Shown one piece after another: positions 18,049-27,394 of a stretch of 64,000 nt of DNA; positions within the stretch are counted from its first letter, which is position 1; the number at the start of each line of letters is the position of its first letter. The stretch lies in the NCBI RefSeq assembly GCF_014196505.1, contig NZ_JACIDW010000009.1, positions 62,001-126,000 of the forward strand. The letters run 5' to 3'. The DNA is from Rhizobium metallidurans. Lineage in GTDB: Bacteria; Pseudomonadota; Alphaproteobacteria; Rhizobiales; Rhizobiaceae. Below the pieces are notes generated by a model. The model was not told where the DNA came from. It saw only the letters and a program-made list of their open reading frames with translations, and did no database searches. The translations under genes and the position numbers were made by a program.

Positions 18049-20238
18049 ATGCATAAGGCCCGCAGCATCTTGATCTGGGCAGTGGTTGCGCTCTGCGTGG
18101 TCGCGCTGGTGACCTTGCCGGTGAACCTGCAGGCGCAGCTGATCGCCAGCATCACCGTGGTTGCCGTGATGGCGATCATCAAGGGGCTCAAGGGCGAGGG
18201 AATGTGGCGTCTGATCGCGCTCGCCTTCGGCACGGCCATCGTTCTGCGCTACGTCTATTGGCGCACGACCAGCACATTGCCGCCGATCAACCAACCGGAG
18301 AACTTCATCCCCGGCCTGCTGCTCTATCTTGCCGAAATGTACAGCGTCGCCATGCTGGCGCTCAGCCTCTTCATCGTCGCCACGCCTTTGCCGCCTCGGC
18401 CGTCACGCGTTGGAAAGCTACAGCGTTGCCCGCATGTCGACGTTTTCGTGCCGACCTATAACGAGGATTCCCACCTTCTCGCCAACACGCTCTCGGCCGC
18501 CAAGGCGATGGACTATCCCGCCGACAAGCTGACCGTCTGGCTGCTCGATGACGGCGGGACAGTGCAGAAGCGCAATTCGAACAAGCTGCTGGAGGCCCAG
18601 GCGGCCGTCGCGCGTCACAACGAGCTCAAGCAGCTCTGCGAGGAAATCGGCGTGCGTTACCTCACGCGCGAGCGCAACGAGCACGCCAAGGCCGGCAATC
18701 TCAACAACGGCATGCAGCATTCGACCGGCGAGCTGATCGCTGTCTTCGATGCCGACCACGCGCCGGCGCGCGACTTCCTGCTCGAGACCGTCGGCTATTT
18801 CGACGACGATCCGAAGCTCTTCCTGGTTCAGACGCCGCACTTCTTCATCAATCCCGATCCGCTGGAGCGCAATCTGCGCACCTTCGACAACATGCCGAGC
18901 GAGAACGAGATGTTCTACGGCATCATTCAGCGCGGGCTGGACAAGTGGAACGCGGCCTTCTTCTGCGGCTCGGCGGCGGTTCTCAGCCGCAAGGCGCTGG
19001 AATCCCAGAACGGCTTCAGCGGCATCAGCATCACCGAGGATTGCGAGACGGCGCTGGCGCTGCACGGAAGCGGCTGGAACAGCATCTATGTCGACAAGCC
19101 GCTGATCGCCGGTCTGCAGCCGGCGACCTTCGCGAGCTTCATCGGCCAGCGCAGCCGCTGGGCCCAGGGGATGATGCAGATCCTGAGGTTCCGTTTCCCG
19201 CTGCTCAAGCGCGGGCTGACGCTCCCGCAGCGCTTCTGCTACATGTCGTCCACGCTCTTCTGGCTCTTCCCCTTCCCGCGCACGGTGTTCCTGTTCGCGC
19301 CGCTGTTCTACCTCTTCTTCGATCTCGAGATCTTCACCGCCTCCGGCGGCGAGTTCCTGGCCTATACGCTGGCCTACATGCTCGTGAACCTCATCATGCA
19401 GAACTACCTCTACGGTTCGTTCCGCTGGCCGTGGATCTCCGAGCTCTACGAGTATGTGCAGACGGTGCATCTGCTGCCGGCGGTGATCTCGGTCATGCTC
19501 AATCCGAGAAAGCCGACCTTCAAGGTGACCGCCAAGGACGAGTCGATCGCCGTCAGCCGACTATCGGAAATCAGCCGTCCGTTCTTCGTCATCTTCGCCG
19601 TGCAGATCATCGCGCTTATCGTTACCGTCTATCGCATCTATACCGAGCCCTATAAGGCCGATGTCACGCTCGTCGTCGGCGGCTGGAACCTGATCAACCT
19701 GATCATGGCCGGCTGCGCGCTAGGCGTTGTTTCGGAACGCGGCGAACGCGCGTCGTCGCGCCGCGTGCGCGTCAACCGCCGGGCGGAGTTCGGCATCAAC
19801 GGCAAGTGGTATACGGCCTCGATCGAGGACGTGTCGGTGCATGGCGCCCGCCTGCATGTGTTCGACAAGCAGCTGGAACAGTCGCTGGTCGGCGTCGAAG
19901 GCGAAGTGCGCTTCCGTCCGTTCAGCGGCGCCGAACTTGAAACGCTGCCATTGGTCGTGCGCAACATCCAGCCGACGGAAGGCCTGCTTGCCGTCGGCTG
20001 CCAGTATGCTCCCAAGAGCGCGCTGGACCACCGGCTGATCGCCGACCTGATGTTCGCGAATTCGGCTCAGTGGACGCAGTTCCAGCAGGGCCGGCGCCGC
20101 AACCCCGGCCTGATCCGGGGCACGATCTGGTTCGTCGGGCTTGCCTTCTATCAAACGAGCCGAGGCCTCGTCTATTTCTTCCGCAGCATGCGGCCCGAGC
20201 GCGAAGAGCAACGGCAGGTCTCGAAGGTGAACGGCTGA
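18049..20238 (+). CDS. bcsA: Cellulose synthase catalytic subunit (UDP-glucose dependent)
   Basis: 729-residue inner-membrane glycosyltransferase (GT2) that polymerises glucose from UDP-glucose and threads the chain outwards. Visible catalytic motifs in order are LLDDGGT (about residue 165), DADHAPA (about 235), SITEDCETA (about 327) and QRSRWAQG (about 365). Hydrophobic segments lie at the N-terminus and after 390. The C-terminal PilZ domain shows basic residues RRVRVNRRAEF and EDVSVHGARLHV, the RxxxR and D/NxSxxG elements that bind c-di-GMP. It therefore should be switched on by c-di-GMP. It overlaps bcsB by one base. Confidence 0.97.
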   Translation: MHKARSILIWAVVALCVVALVTLPVNLQAQLIASITVVAVMAIIKGLKGEGMWRLIALAFGTAIVLRYVYWRTTSTLPPINQPENFIPGLLLYLAEMYSVAMLALSLFIVATPLPPRPSRVGKLQRCPHVDVFVPTYNEDSHLLANTLSAAKAMDYPADKLTVWLLDDGGTVQKRNSNKLLEAQAAVARHNELKQLCEEIGVRYLTRERNEHAKAGNLNNGMQHSTGELIAVFDADHAPARDFLLETVGYFDDDPKLFLVQTPHFFINPDPLERNLRTFDNMPSENEMFYGIIQRGLDKWNAAFFCGSAAVLSRKALESQNGFSGISITEDCETALALHGSGWNSIYVDKPLIAGLQPATFASFIGQRSRWAQGMMQILRFRFPLLKRGLTLPQRFCYMSSTLFWLFPFPRTVFLFAPLFYLFFDLEIFTASGGEFLAYTLAYMLVNLIMQNYLYGSFRWPWISELYEYVQTVHLLPAVISVMLNPRKPTFKVTAKDESIAVSRLSEISRPFFVIFAVQIIALIVTVYRIYTEPYKADVTLVVGGWNLINLIMAGCALGVVSERGERASSRRVRVNRRAEFGINGKWYTASIEDVSVHGARLHVFDKQLEQSLVGVEGEVRFRPFSGAELETLPLVVRNIQPTEGLLAVGCQYAPKSALDHRLIADLMFANSAQWTQFQQGRRRNPGLIRGTIWFVGLAFYQTSRGLVYFFRSMRPEREEQRQVSKVNG

Positions 20239-22817
20239 TGCGGAAGATCGCCACGAGCCTTGCTTTTCTCCTCGCCGCCTCGGCCCTGGCTTACGCGCAG
20301 ACGACGCCCTTCGACATGTCGGGCGAACGTCCGCCGGAAGCGGCGCCCGCCATTCCCCGCCTGACGCCGCCGGCGACACCGCCTACCTCGGCTGCGCCGT
20401 CGACCAGCGCCGCGCCACCTTCAGCGCCGGTCACGCCGCCCGCACCCGTGGCGCCGCCTGCGGCGATGCAGCCGATCCAGCCATTTGCCGTCACGCCGCC
20501 CGCGCCGGCGCCAGCGGCCGACCAGCCCGCGTCATCTTCGTCCCAGCAAAACGCGGCCCCAGCGGCGGCGCAGCCAGCACCTACGTCGGCACCCGCGCCG
20601 CAAAGGCCAGTGCCACCCGCCGAGGCATCCGTCGGTTCGGCGCCCGCGGCGGCTTCGCCCGCTTTGCCGCCCGGCACATCACGGCGCTATGTCGTGCCTT
20701 TCGCGAAGCTCGGGCTCGACGGCGAGTATGACCGCAGATCGTGGTCGGTCTATCTGACGCCGGAGCAGGCGGCAGCGCAGGCGACCTTCAACTTCAGCTA
20801 CCAGAATGCGATCGTCGTCGCGCCCGAGAGCTCGCAGTTCGCGATCCTGATCAACAACAGGGTGATCGGACAGCAGCCGGTCGGCTCGCCGGATGGCTCG
20901 TCGACTGTCTCCTTCAGCGTGCCGCCGCGTCTGCTGCAACCGGGCGCCAACCTCCTGACGATCGAAGCGACACAACGCCATCGCACCGATTGCAGCGTGC
21001 AATCCACGTACGAGCTCTGGTCCGACATCGACCCGGCGCAGACCTATCTGACTTTCGTCGGCGAGGAGACCGCGAAATTCTCGAGCACGGACGCCATACG
21101 CGCGATCGGCGTCGATGGCGCGGGCCAGACGGCGTTCAATTTCGTCGTGCCGGCGCTGGAGCAGCCGGGGACCACCAAGCCGTTGCTCAGACTGGCGCAG
21201 GGCCTTTCGATCTTGAGCGGCATGCCGAACCAGACCGTGTCCTTCACCACGAATTCGTTGCCCGCGTCATCTCCGGGACGGATGACGGTCGTGGTCGGGA
21301 CGCCGAGCGAACTGCAGCCGCTGTTTGCCGTACCCGTTGCCGCGCAGACGGCTCCGCTTGCGACCTTCGCGACCGACCCGCGCTCCGGCCAGACCGTGCT
21401 CTTGATAACCGGACCGTCCTGGCCGGCGATCTCCACCGCGATCGAGACGATCGTCTCGACCACAGATCGAGCCGTAACGGTTCGCCGCGATGCTCTGGCG
21501 ACGCAGCGCTGGACCGCACCGGATGCACCACTGATCTTCTCCGACAGGACGATTGCCTTCTCCCAGCTGGGCGTGAAGTCGACGGAATTCTCTGGACGCC
21601 GCTTCCGCACGACCTTCAACATCGCCGTCCCGGCCGATTTCTACGCCAATGCCTATGGCGAGGCGACCGTGCTGCTCGATGCGGCCTATACGCAGAGCGT
21701 GCTGCCGGGCAGCCAGATCGATGTCTACGTCAATGGCAACATCGCATCGACCTTGCCGATCACCGCGAAAGGCGGCGGCATCTATCGTCATCTGCCTATT
21801 CGCGTGACGATGCGGCACTTCAAGCCCGGTCTGAACTCGGTATCGATCGAGACGATCTTGCGCACGGAAGAGGACAATGTGTGCGTGCCTGGAACCGCCG
21901 CGGGCGCGGGGCCGCGCTTCGCGCTTTTCGACACGAGCGAGTTTCGCATGCCGGATTTCGCCCGCGTCGGCCAGCGTCCGAACCTCGCGGCGCTCGCGGG
22001 AACCGGCTATCCCTACAGCCGCGCCGCCTCGCCCACCCCGCTCTTCATCGACCGCGTGGACGCCGACACGCTATCGGCCACCGCGACCCTGCTCGGCCAG
22101 ATGGCTCTGATGGCCGGCCGGCCGCTCGATGTCGAACCGGCCGCCTCGCCGGGCGCGATCGGCGAACGCGACGCGATATTCATCGGCTCCATCTCGCAAA
22201 TGCCGCAGGCAGTGCTGTCGCAGCTCAATATCGCGACCACGAGCCAGGCGACCTGGAGACCGCTGGCCGCCACACAGACGACGCCCAGCGAGACCAACGT
22301 GATGTTCGACGAGTGGCGCTCCAGGGTCAGCGGCGGTGTCTGGCAGGGCCAGATCACCTCGTTCCAGGAATGGCTGCGGCGCAATTTCGACATCTCGCTG
22401 AGTTCGTTGCAATTCGTGCCCGGCGCCGAAAAGGTATTCACGCCCTCCAACACCAACAGCTTCATGATCGCACAAGGCGCGAGCACTTCCGGCGACGCCA
22501 CATGGACCGTTGTCACCGCTCCCTCCGCGAAGGATCTCAGGGAAGGCGCGAACGCCATGACGGCGCAGCAAAATTGGCCGCTGATCGCCGGGCACGTCAC
22601 GACCTATTCCGCCGCCACGGGCAAGATCGACACGGTTCCCGTCACCCGGTTCGACTTCGTCAAGACCGAGACCTGGACGCTTGCCAACTACCGCCTGATC
22701 GCGGCGAACTGGCTGTCGACCAATGTCCTGTCCTATGCGGTTCTTCTCGTGGTCTTGTCGCTGCTGATCGGCGTTGCCACCGCGGGCATGCTGGGAAGAC
22801 TGGGGCGGCGCGAATGA
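20238..22817 (+). CDS. bcsB: Cellulose synthase regulatory/periplasmic subunit BcsB
   Basis: 859-residue periplasmic protein with a signal peptide (MRKIATSLAFLLAASALAYAQ) and one C-terminal membrane helix (about 825-850, VLSYAVLLVVLSLLIGVATA), the standard BcsB layout. An unusually long proline/alanine-rich linker fills residues about 30-150 before the first carbohydrate-binding domain. Cysteines in RHRTDCSVQSTYELWSD and EDNVCVPG match the conserved disulfides of BcsB. It binds BcsA and guides the nascent glucan. The TGATG overlap with bcsA and ATGA overlap with bcsZ show coupled translation. Confidence 0.94.
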   Translation: MRKIATSLAFLLAASALAYAQTTPFDMSGERPPEAAPAIPRLTPPATPPTSAAPSTSAAPPSAPVTPPAPVAPPAAMQPIQPFAVTPPAPAPAADQPASSSSQQNAAPAAAQPAPTSAPAPQRPVPPAEASVGSAPAAASPALPPGTSRRYVVPFAKLGLDGEYDRRSWSVYLTPEQAAAQATFNFSYQNAIVVAPESSQFAILINNRVIGQQPVGSPDGSSTVSFSVPPRLLQPGANLLTIEATQRHRTDCSVQSTYELWSDIDPAQTYLTFVGEETAKFSSTDAIRAIGVDGAGQTAFNFVVPALEQPGTTKPLLRLAQGLSILSGMPNQTVSFTTNSLPASSPGRMTVVVGTPSELQPLFAVPVAAQTAPLATFATDPRSGQTVLLITGPSWPAISTAIETIVSTTDRAVTVRRDALATQRWTAPDAPLIFSDRTIAFSQLGVKSTEFSGRRFRTTFNIAVPADFYANAYGEATVLLDAAYTQSVLPGSQIDVYVNGNIASTLPITAKGGGIYRHLPIRVTMRHFKPGLNSVSIETILRTEEDNVCVPGTAAGAGPRFALFDTSEFRMPDFARVGQRPNLAALAGTGYPYSRAASPTPLFIDRVDADTLSATATLLGQMALMAGRPLDVEPAASPGAIGERDAIFIGSISQMPQAVLSQLNIATTSQATWRPLAATQTTPSETNVMFDEWRSRVSGGVWQGQITSFQEWLRRNFDISLSSLQFVPGAEKVFTPSNTNSFMIAQGASTSGDATWTVVTAPSAKDLREGANAMTAQQNWPLIAGHVTTYSAATGKIDTVPVTRFDFVKTETWTLANYRLIAANWLSTNVLSYAVLLVVLSLLIGVATAGMLGRLGRRE

Positions 22818-23866
22818 GGGGCTGGCTGACGATATTGGTCGCCGCGGCGATCGCATCGCTGCTCGGCTGGAGTCAGCCCGCATCCGCGCAGACCGCCAGG
22901 ATCGACGCGGCCGCCTGGAGCGCCTACAAGGCCAAGTTCCTCGACCCCACCGGCCGGATCATAGACAACGCCAACGGCAATATCAGCCACAGCGAGGGAC
23001 AGGGCTACGGGTTGTGGCTTGCCTATCTCGCCAACAACCAGGCCGATTTCGAGCAGATCTGGTATTTTACCCGTACCGAGTTGTTGCTGCGCGACGACGG
23101 CCTCGCCGTCTGGAAGTGGGACCCATCCGCCAAGCCGCACGTCACCGATGCCAACAATGCATCCGATGGCGACATGCTGATCGCCTATGCGCTGGCGCTG
23201 GCGGGATCGGCTTGGAAAAACAACGATTACATTGAAGCAGCCGCCAGGATAGCGAAGGCGCTTCTGGCCAACGCCGTCGTCAAATCGGGCGGACGCACGA
23301 TCCTGCTCCCCGGCGTCGAGGGTTTCGACGCCCCCGGTCGCCAGGACGGGCCGGTCATCAATCCATCCTACTGGATTTACGAGGCCATTCCCATCATGGC
23401 CCTGCTTGCTCCATCCGACGCATGGAATGCTCTCACAGAGGACGGGCTGACATTGCTCCGCTCCATGCAGTTCGGGCCACGCAAGCTGCCGGCCGACTGG
23501 GTGAGCCTGCGCCGCCAGCCGCAGCCGGCCGAGGGGTTCGACGCCGAGTTCGGCTACAACGCCATCCGGATTCCGCTCTATCTCGCCAGGGCGGGAGTTT
23601 CGGACAAGGAAATGCTTTTACGATTGTCGTCTGGAATGACCGCCGGCGATGGAGCGCCGGCGACGATAGACTTGAAAACTGGCCAGCCGAAACAATCACT
23701 TGGCGACGCTGGTTATCGAATTGTTAACGATGTTGTGGCCTGTGTAGCACAAGGAACGAAGCTGCCCGCGTCGTCCCGGCAGTTCGCGCCATCGCTCTAT
23801 TATCCGTCGACCCTTCAGCTTCTGGGGTTGGCGTTCGTCGCGGAGAAATATCCAGAGTGCCTTTGA
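22814..23866 (+). CDS. bcsZ: Periplasmic endoglucanase BcsZ (glycoside hydrolase family 8)
   Basis: 350-residue secreted cellulase that trims or releases glucan during export. A signal peptide occupies residues 1-28 (ending QPASAQ). The GH8 acid glutamate sits in ISHSEGQGYGLWLAYLA (about residue 62), and the aspartate region is ASDGDMLIAYALALAG. Aromatic substrate contacts are seen in INPSYWIYEAIPIM. It overlaps bcsB by four bases and bcsK by ten. Family length is normal. Confidence 0.94.
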   Translation: MRGWLTILVAAAIASLLGWSQPASAQTARIDAAAWSAYKAKFLDPTGRIIDNANGNISHSEGQGYGLWLAYLANNQADFEQIWYFTRTELLLRDDGLAVWKWDPSAKPHVTDANNASDGDMLIAYALALAGSAWKNNDYIEAAARIAKALLANAVVKSGGRTILLPGVEGFDAPGRQDGPVINPSYWIYEAIPIMALLAPSDAWNALTEDGLTLLRSMQFGPRKLPADWVSLRRQPQPAEGFDAEFGYNAIRIPLYLARAGVSDKEMLLRLSSGMTAGDGAPATIDLKTGQPKQSLGDAGYRIVNDVVACVAQGTKLPASSRQFAPSLYYPSTLQLLGLAFVAEKYPECL

Positions 23867-26217
23867 AATCCTCGCTTGTCGCAGTGTCGGTCGCAGTCGT
23901 GGTGGCAGGTCTTGTCACCGCGCTGAAGGATCGCGCCGCCATTCAGGAGATGCTCGGCCTCGGTGAACCCACGGCGACGCCTCAGTTGATGCTGATGGGG
24001 CGGATCACCGGTCCCGACGGCCCGGTGAGGCAGCCGGCGACGGACATGCAGACGATCGCCGAGGAGATACAGGCAAAGGCAAGCGCCCAGGCCCCGTTTA
24101 ATTCGCAGCCGCAGGCCGAAGCGATCTCGCCGCAGCCGGATGCGGTCGCCCAGGCGCAGCCGCAGCCGCCGGCCGTTCAGCGACCCGCCCCCACCGCTTC
24201 GAGCGCCCAACCGGCCGCGCCGAAGGTGGACGAGAGCGCGCTTCGCTATTTCGCGAGCCGCGGCGACAAGGCGCGACTGCAGGCAGAGATATCGCGACTT
24301 CAGGCGCTCTATCCGAACTGGGTCCCTCCGGCCGATCCGCTCGCCGTTCCCCAGAGCGGCGACAAGCAGCTCGAAGCGATGTGGCAGCTCTATTCCGAAG
24401 GCCGCTACGCCGAGCTTCGCAAGTCGATCGCCGACCGCCAGGGAGCGGAAGCCGGCTGGCAGCCGCCGGCCGACCTGCTCGACCGGCTGGACGTGGCGGA
24501 AGCGCGCGCGCGGCTCGTCAACGCCTCCGATCTGAAACAATATACGACCGTCGTGCAGATCGGCGCGGCGACGCCGAGCCTGCTCACCTGCGCCGACATC
24601 GACGTGCTCTGGCGGGTGGCCGAGGCCTTTGCCCGGACCGACCGCATGCCGCGCGCGCAGGATGCCTACGGCTACATTCTGAAAACCTGCACCAACCCGC
24701 AGGAGCGGCTGGCCACGGTACAGAAGGCGTCCGGTCTGCTGCCATATGCGCCGATGCAGGTCTTGCTCGGTCTGGAGCGGCCCGATGGAAATGGCGGACG
24801 CGAATTCGACAGCATCCGTAGCGACCTCGCCCGCAATTTCGTCGCTGCCGGCAATGCCAATCCCGACCTTGCCGTCTCGCCGAACTATCTGACGCTGGTG
24901 CAGCGGCTGGCCGAGACGCAGGGGCTGGCGTCGGACGATCTTCTGCTGGGCTGGTATCATCTTCGCCGCGAGAATTACGCCGAAGCGGAAAAGTGGTTCC
25001 GCGCCGGACGCGCGAAGGAGGATTCGGCCAGCGCATCGCAAGGGCTGGCGCTGACGCTGATCGCCGGGAAGAAGGAGCAGGAGGCGGAAGACGTCATGTA
25101 CAAGTGGCGCGGCGACTCCAAGGATGCCACCGCCACCTATCTCGCCGCCACCGCCAACCTGATGGCGCTGCAGCCGCCGGCGAATATCGCCGAAAACGTG
25201 CTGAGCCGCATCGCAACCGAAATCATCGCGCAGAAATACGTTCCGACGGCACAGCAATTCGGCTGGTATGCGCGCTCTCTCAATCAGCCACAGACGGCGG
25301 CGCGCTGGTTTGAGACCGCGCTGCGCTGGAAGCCGGATGACGAACCGTCCGCCTACGGCCTGGTGATCACGCGCGAACAGCTGAACGACCGCCGTGGCGT
25401 CGCGGAAGTGCAGCGGCTCTGGGCCGGGCGCTCGGAGCGCATTGCCAGACTGGGCGAGACCTCGTCGCTGACGCCGCCGACGCAGGCGCCGCTTCCCGCG
25501 CCTGGTCAGGCACCGCAGCTTCAGCCGCAACAGTTGCAAACGCCACAGGCGCAGAGCTACCAACCTCAGGTGATCGCCGAGCCCGCTCCCGTGGTGGCCG
25601 TGGCTGCTCCGGCACAACGCCCCCTGCCAAGACAGGCGGACGTGGCCCGTTCGCCCATGCCGTCCGCTTCCGTTTCGCGCGGCGCCCGCCAGCCACGCGG
25701 CTGCTCGACCACGGTCGATGCGCGGCTGCTCGATCCTCAAAGCGCGCTCACCCGCGGCTGGTGCCTGATGGACCTGAACCGGCCGATGGAAGCAGTCGAA
25801 GCCTTCGAGGCCGCGCTCGCAAGCCCGATGCGCAAGGTCCGCGAAGACGCAGCCTACGGTCAAAGCCTCGCCTATCTGCGCGCCGGGCTGTCCAACAATG
25901 CCGCCGTCGCGGCGACCAAGGCGCCGCAGACCCGCCAGCGGGCGGCGGAACTGCAGGTTTCCATCCTCGCCGACCGGGCCCTAGCCGCCTTCTCCGCCAA
26001 GCGCTATCGCGAGACGCTCGTCTATCTCGATCAGCGCGCGCAATTGCAGCAGGAACGCATCGATCTGATGGTGCTCAGGGGCTACAGCTACCTGAACCTG
26101 CAGATGTATGGAGATGCCGAGCGCATATTCAATGCCGCCGCATCCGTCGGCAGCAAGGATGGATATCGTGGCCTCGCCGACCTGAAGGCCGCGACGCACC
26201 CCGAAGCAAAGCAATAG
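23857..26217 (+). CDS. bcsK: TPR-repeat cellulose biosynthesis protein BcsK
   Basis: 786-residue protein with one N-terminal membrane anchor (SLVAVSVAVVVAGLVTAL), a glutamine/proline/alanine linker (about 65-125), then TPR-like helical repeats (for example LLLGWYHLRRENYAEAEKW and AEKWFRAGRAKEDSASASQG), a second Q/P/A-rich break (about 540-610) and more repeats to the end. There is no outer-membrane barrel, so it is not BcsC. In type III operons BcsK stands in this place and is thought to act in the periplasm. The start is GTG 23857 with GGAGAAAT upstream, overlapping bcsZ. Exact function is unproven. Confidence 0.78.
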   Translation: MPLKSSLVAVSVAVVVAGLVTALKDRAAIQEMLGLGEPTATPQLMLMGRITGPDGPVRQPATDMQTIAEEIQAKASAQAPFNSQPQAEAISPQPDAVAQAQPQPPAVQRPAPTASSAQPAAPKVDESALRYFASRGDKARLQAEISRLQALYPNWVPPADPLAVPQSGDKQLEAMWQLYSEGRYAELRKSIADRQGAEAGWQPPADLLDRLDVAEARARLVNASDLKQYTTVVQIGAATPSLLTCADIDVLWRVAEAFARTDRMPRAQDAYGYILKTCTNPQERLATVQKASGLLPYAPMQVLLGLERPDGNGGREFDSIRSDLARNFVAAGNANPDLAVSPNYLTLVQRLAETQGLASDDLLLGWYHLRRENYAEAEKWFRAGRAKEDSASASQGLALTLIAGKKEQEAEDVMYKWRGDSKDATATYLAATANLMALQPPANIAENVLSRIATEIIAQKYVPTAQQFGWYARSLNQPQTAARWFETALRWKPDDEPSAYGLVITREQLNDRRGVAEVQRLWAGRSERIARLGETSSLTPPTQAPLPAPGQAPQLQPQQLQTPQAQSYQPQVIAEPAPVVAVAAPAQRPLPRQADVARSPMPSASVSRGARQPRGCSTTVDARLLDPQSALTRGWCLMDLNRPMEAVEAFEAALASPMRKVREDAAYGQSLAYLRAGLSNNAAVAATKAPQTRQRAAELQVSILADRALAAFSAKRYRETLVYLDQRAQLQQERIDLMVLRGYSYLNLQMYGDAERIFNAAASVGSKDGYRGLADLKAATHPEAKQ

Positions 26218-26314
26218 TCATCCAGAATCCGGTCGATGCGTCTGGCCCACCAGCGCAGTCAATCCTTGCCGAAACGCGCCCAAGCTGGCCGCTCTTGACG
26301 TTCTCATAAAAATA

Positions 26315-26329
26315 GAACATAACAAGAAC
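26315..26329 (+). promoter_or_regulatory. LexA (SOS) box
   Basis: GAACATAACAAGAAC, which on the other strand is GTTC-N7-GTTC, exactly the LexA operator known in alphaproteobacteria. A TTGACG hexamer (26295-26300) lies 17 bases before CATAAC (26318-26323), a plausible -35/-10 pair whose -10 is covered by the box. The ATG of the next small gene is 18 bases downstream. Confidence 0.72.
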
Positions 26330-26347
26330 AAATAGCGAGGTAAGCGT

Positions 26348-26515
26348 ATGACCAGAACTGAGGAAGTCATAGCAAACGCACTGGCGGTCGTGGCCGAGTC
26401 GCGCGCTGAGCGAGAGCGCGATGCCGAACGACGACGCCGCGTCTTCGGCAAGATCGAAATCGGCCTGCCGCTCCCCAAGATCAAGGGCCAGCAGCTCAGC
26501 CTGGATCTCCACTGA
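26348..26515 (+). CDS. Small protein, probably SOS-regulated
   Basis: Unrecognised 55-residue protein. It starts MTRTEEVIANALAVVAES, passes through a strongly charged helix (RAERERDAERRRRVFGK) and ends KIKGQQLSLDLH. A ribosome site GCGAGG lies 8-13 bases before the ATG. There is no membrane segment. The LexA box directly upstream suggests production after DNA damage. Small LexA-controlled proteins in this class include division inhibitors, but I see no similarity that would support that role here. It is missed by length cut-offs. Confidence 0.55.
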   Translation: MTRTEEVIANALAVVAESRAERERDAERRRRVFGKIEIGLPLPKIKGQQLSLDLH

Positions 26516-26617
26516 CCGGTTCTTGCGGGGCGGGGTGGACTGGTATTTTCTCATGTCAGGCGGTTTCAATAGCCGGGCGGATCGGTTATCCCGGCTGCCG
26601 AGAAAGAAGATGGGCGA

Positions 26618-27322
26618 GTGCGTTTGCCCGTCACAGATGAGAAAGCTCGTCCATTGCCGGATACCACGCCTTCCTGCTTCGACCGCCCCTACTCCGCCTT
26701 CCTTTTCGACATGGACGGCACGATCCTTAGCTCTCTTCTGGCCGCCGAGCGCGTTTGGGGCGCATGGGCCGCGCGGCAGGGGCTCGATGTCGAGGCTTTC
26801 CTGCCGACGATGCATGGCGCGCGCGGCGTCGATACCATCGCCAAGCTGAACTTGCCCGGCGTCGATCCGGTCGCCGAGGCCGCTGCCATCACCGAGGCGG
26901 AGATCAACGATGTGGAGGGTGTTTTCGCATTGCCAGGTGCCGCGGCATTCCTGGCCGCGCTGCCGAGCGACCGCTGGGCGATCGTCACCTCGTCGCCGCT
27001 TCGGCTCGCGCACAAGCGCCTGGAGGCGGCCGGCCTGCCGATACCGAAATTCATCGTGACCGCCGAGGACGTCGAGGTCGGCAAGCCCAATCCGCAATGC
27101 TACATCCTGGGCGCCGAACGCCTGGGCTTCAGCCCGAGCGAATGCCTGGTGTTCGAGGACGTGCAGGCAGGCATCCTGGCCGGAGAATCCGCCGGTTCCG
27201 ATGTCCTGGTCATCACGGCGACACAGCACCACGATCTCGAGACCTCGCATCCGACGCTTCATTCCTACGAGGACGTCCGCGTTCGGATCTACGAGGACGG
27301 CAAGGTCGGCCTCGGCAAGTAA
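26618..27322 (+). CDS. HAD-superfamily phosphatase (sugar-phosphatase-like)
   Basis: 234-residue cytoplasmic hydrolase. Motif I is FLFDMDGTIL (nucleophile Asp and acid Asp), motif II the TSS of AIVTSSPLRLAHKRL, motif III the Lys in EVGKPNPQCYILGAERLG, and motif IV ECLVFEDVQAGI. The cap is the small helical type of subfamily IA, as in sugar and 2-deoxyglucose-6-phosphatases. The start is taken at GTG 26618; the residues before 25 are not conserved in the fold and a later start is possible. Convergent with the arabinoside operon, so a shared pathway is not shown. Substrate unknown. Confidence 0.82.
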   Translation: MRLPVTDEKARPLPDTTPSCFDRPYSAFLFDMDGTILSSLLAAERVWGAWAARQGLDVEAFLPTMHGARGVDTIAKLNLPGVDPVAEAAAITEAEINDVEGVFALPGAAAFLAALPSDRWAIVTSSPLRLAHKRLEAAGLPIPKFIVTAEDVEVGKPNPQCYILGAERLGFSPSECLVFEDVQAGILAGESAGSDVLVITATQHHDLETSHPTLHSYEDVRVRIYEDGKVGLGK

Positions 27323-27336
27323 TACACGGACTGAAA

Positions 27337-27365
27337 ATGCCCGCCGCGAGACCTGCGGCGGGCAT
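27337..27365. terminator. Bidirectional terminator between convergent genes
   Basis: Stem ATGCCCGCCGC / GCGGCGGGCAT (11 bases) with a 7-base loop. On the minus strand it is followed by TTTTC, so it is best suited to end the ABC operon; it may also serve the HAD gene on the plus strand. Confidence 0.75.
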
Positions 27366-27394
27366 CTGCTCTTCGGCTCGGGAGAGAGTGAGCC

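Noticed and set aside
23815..25863. Long open frame antisense to bcsK
   Set aside because: Arginine/glycine-rich shadow translation with no recognisable fold; bcsK on the plus strand is supported by operon context and TPR repeats.
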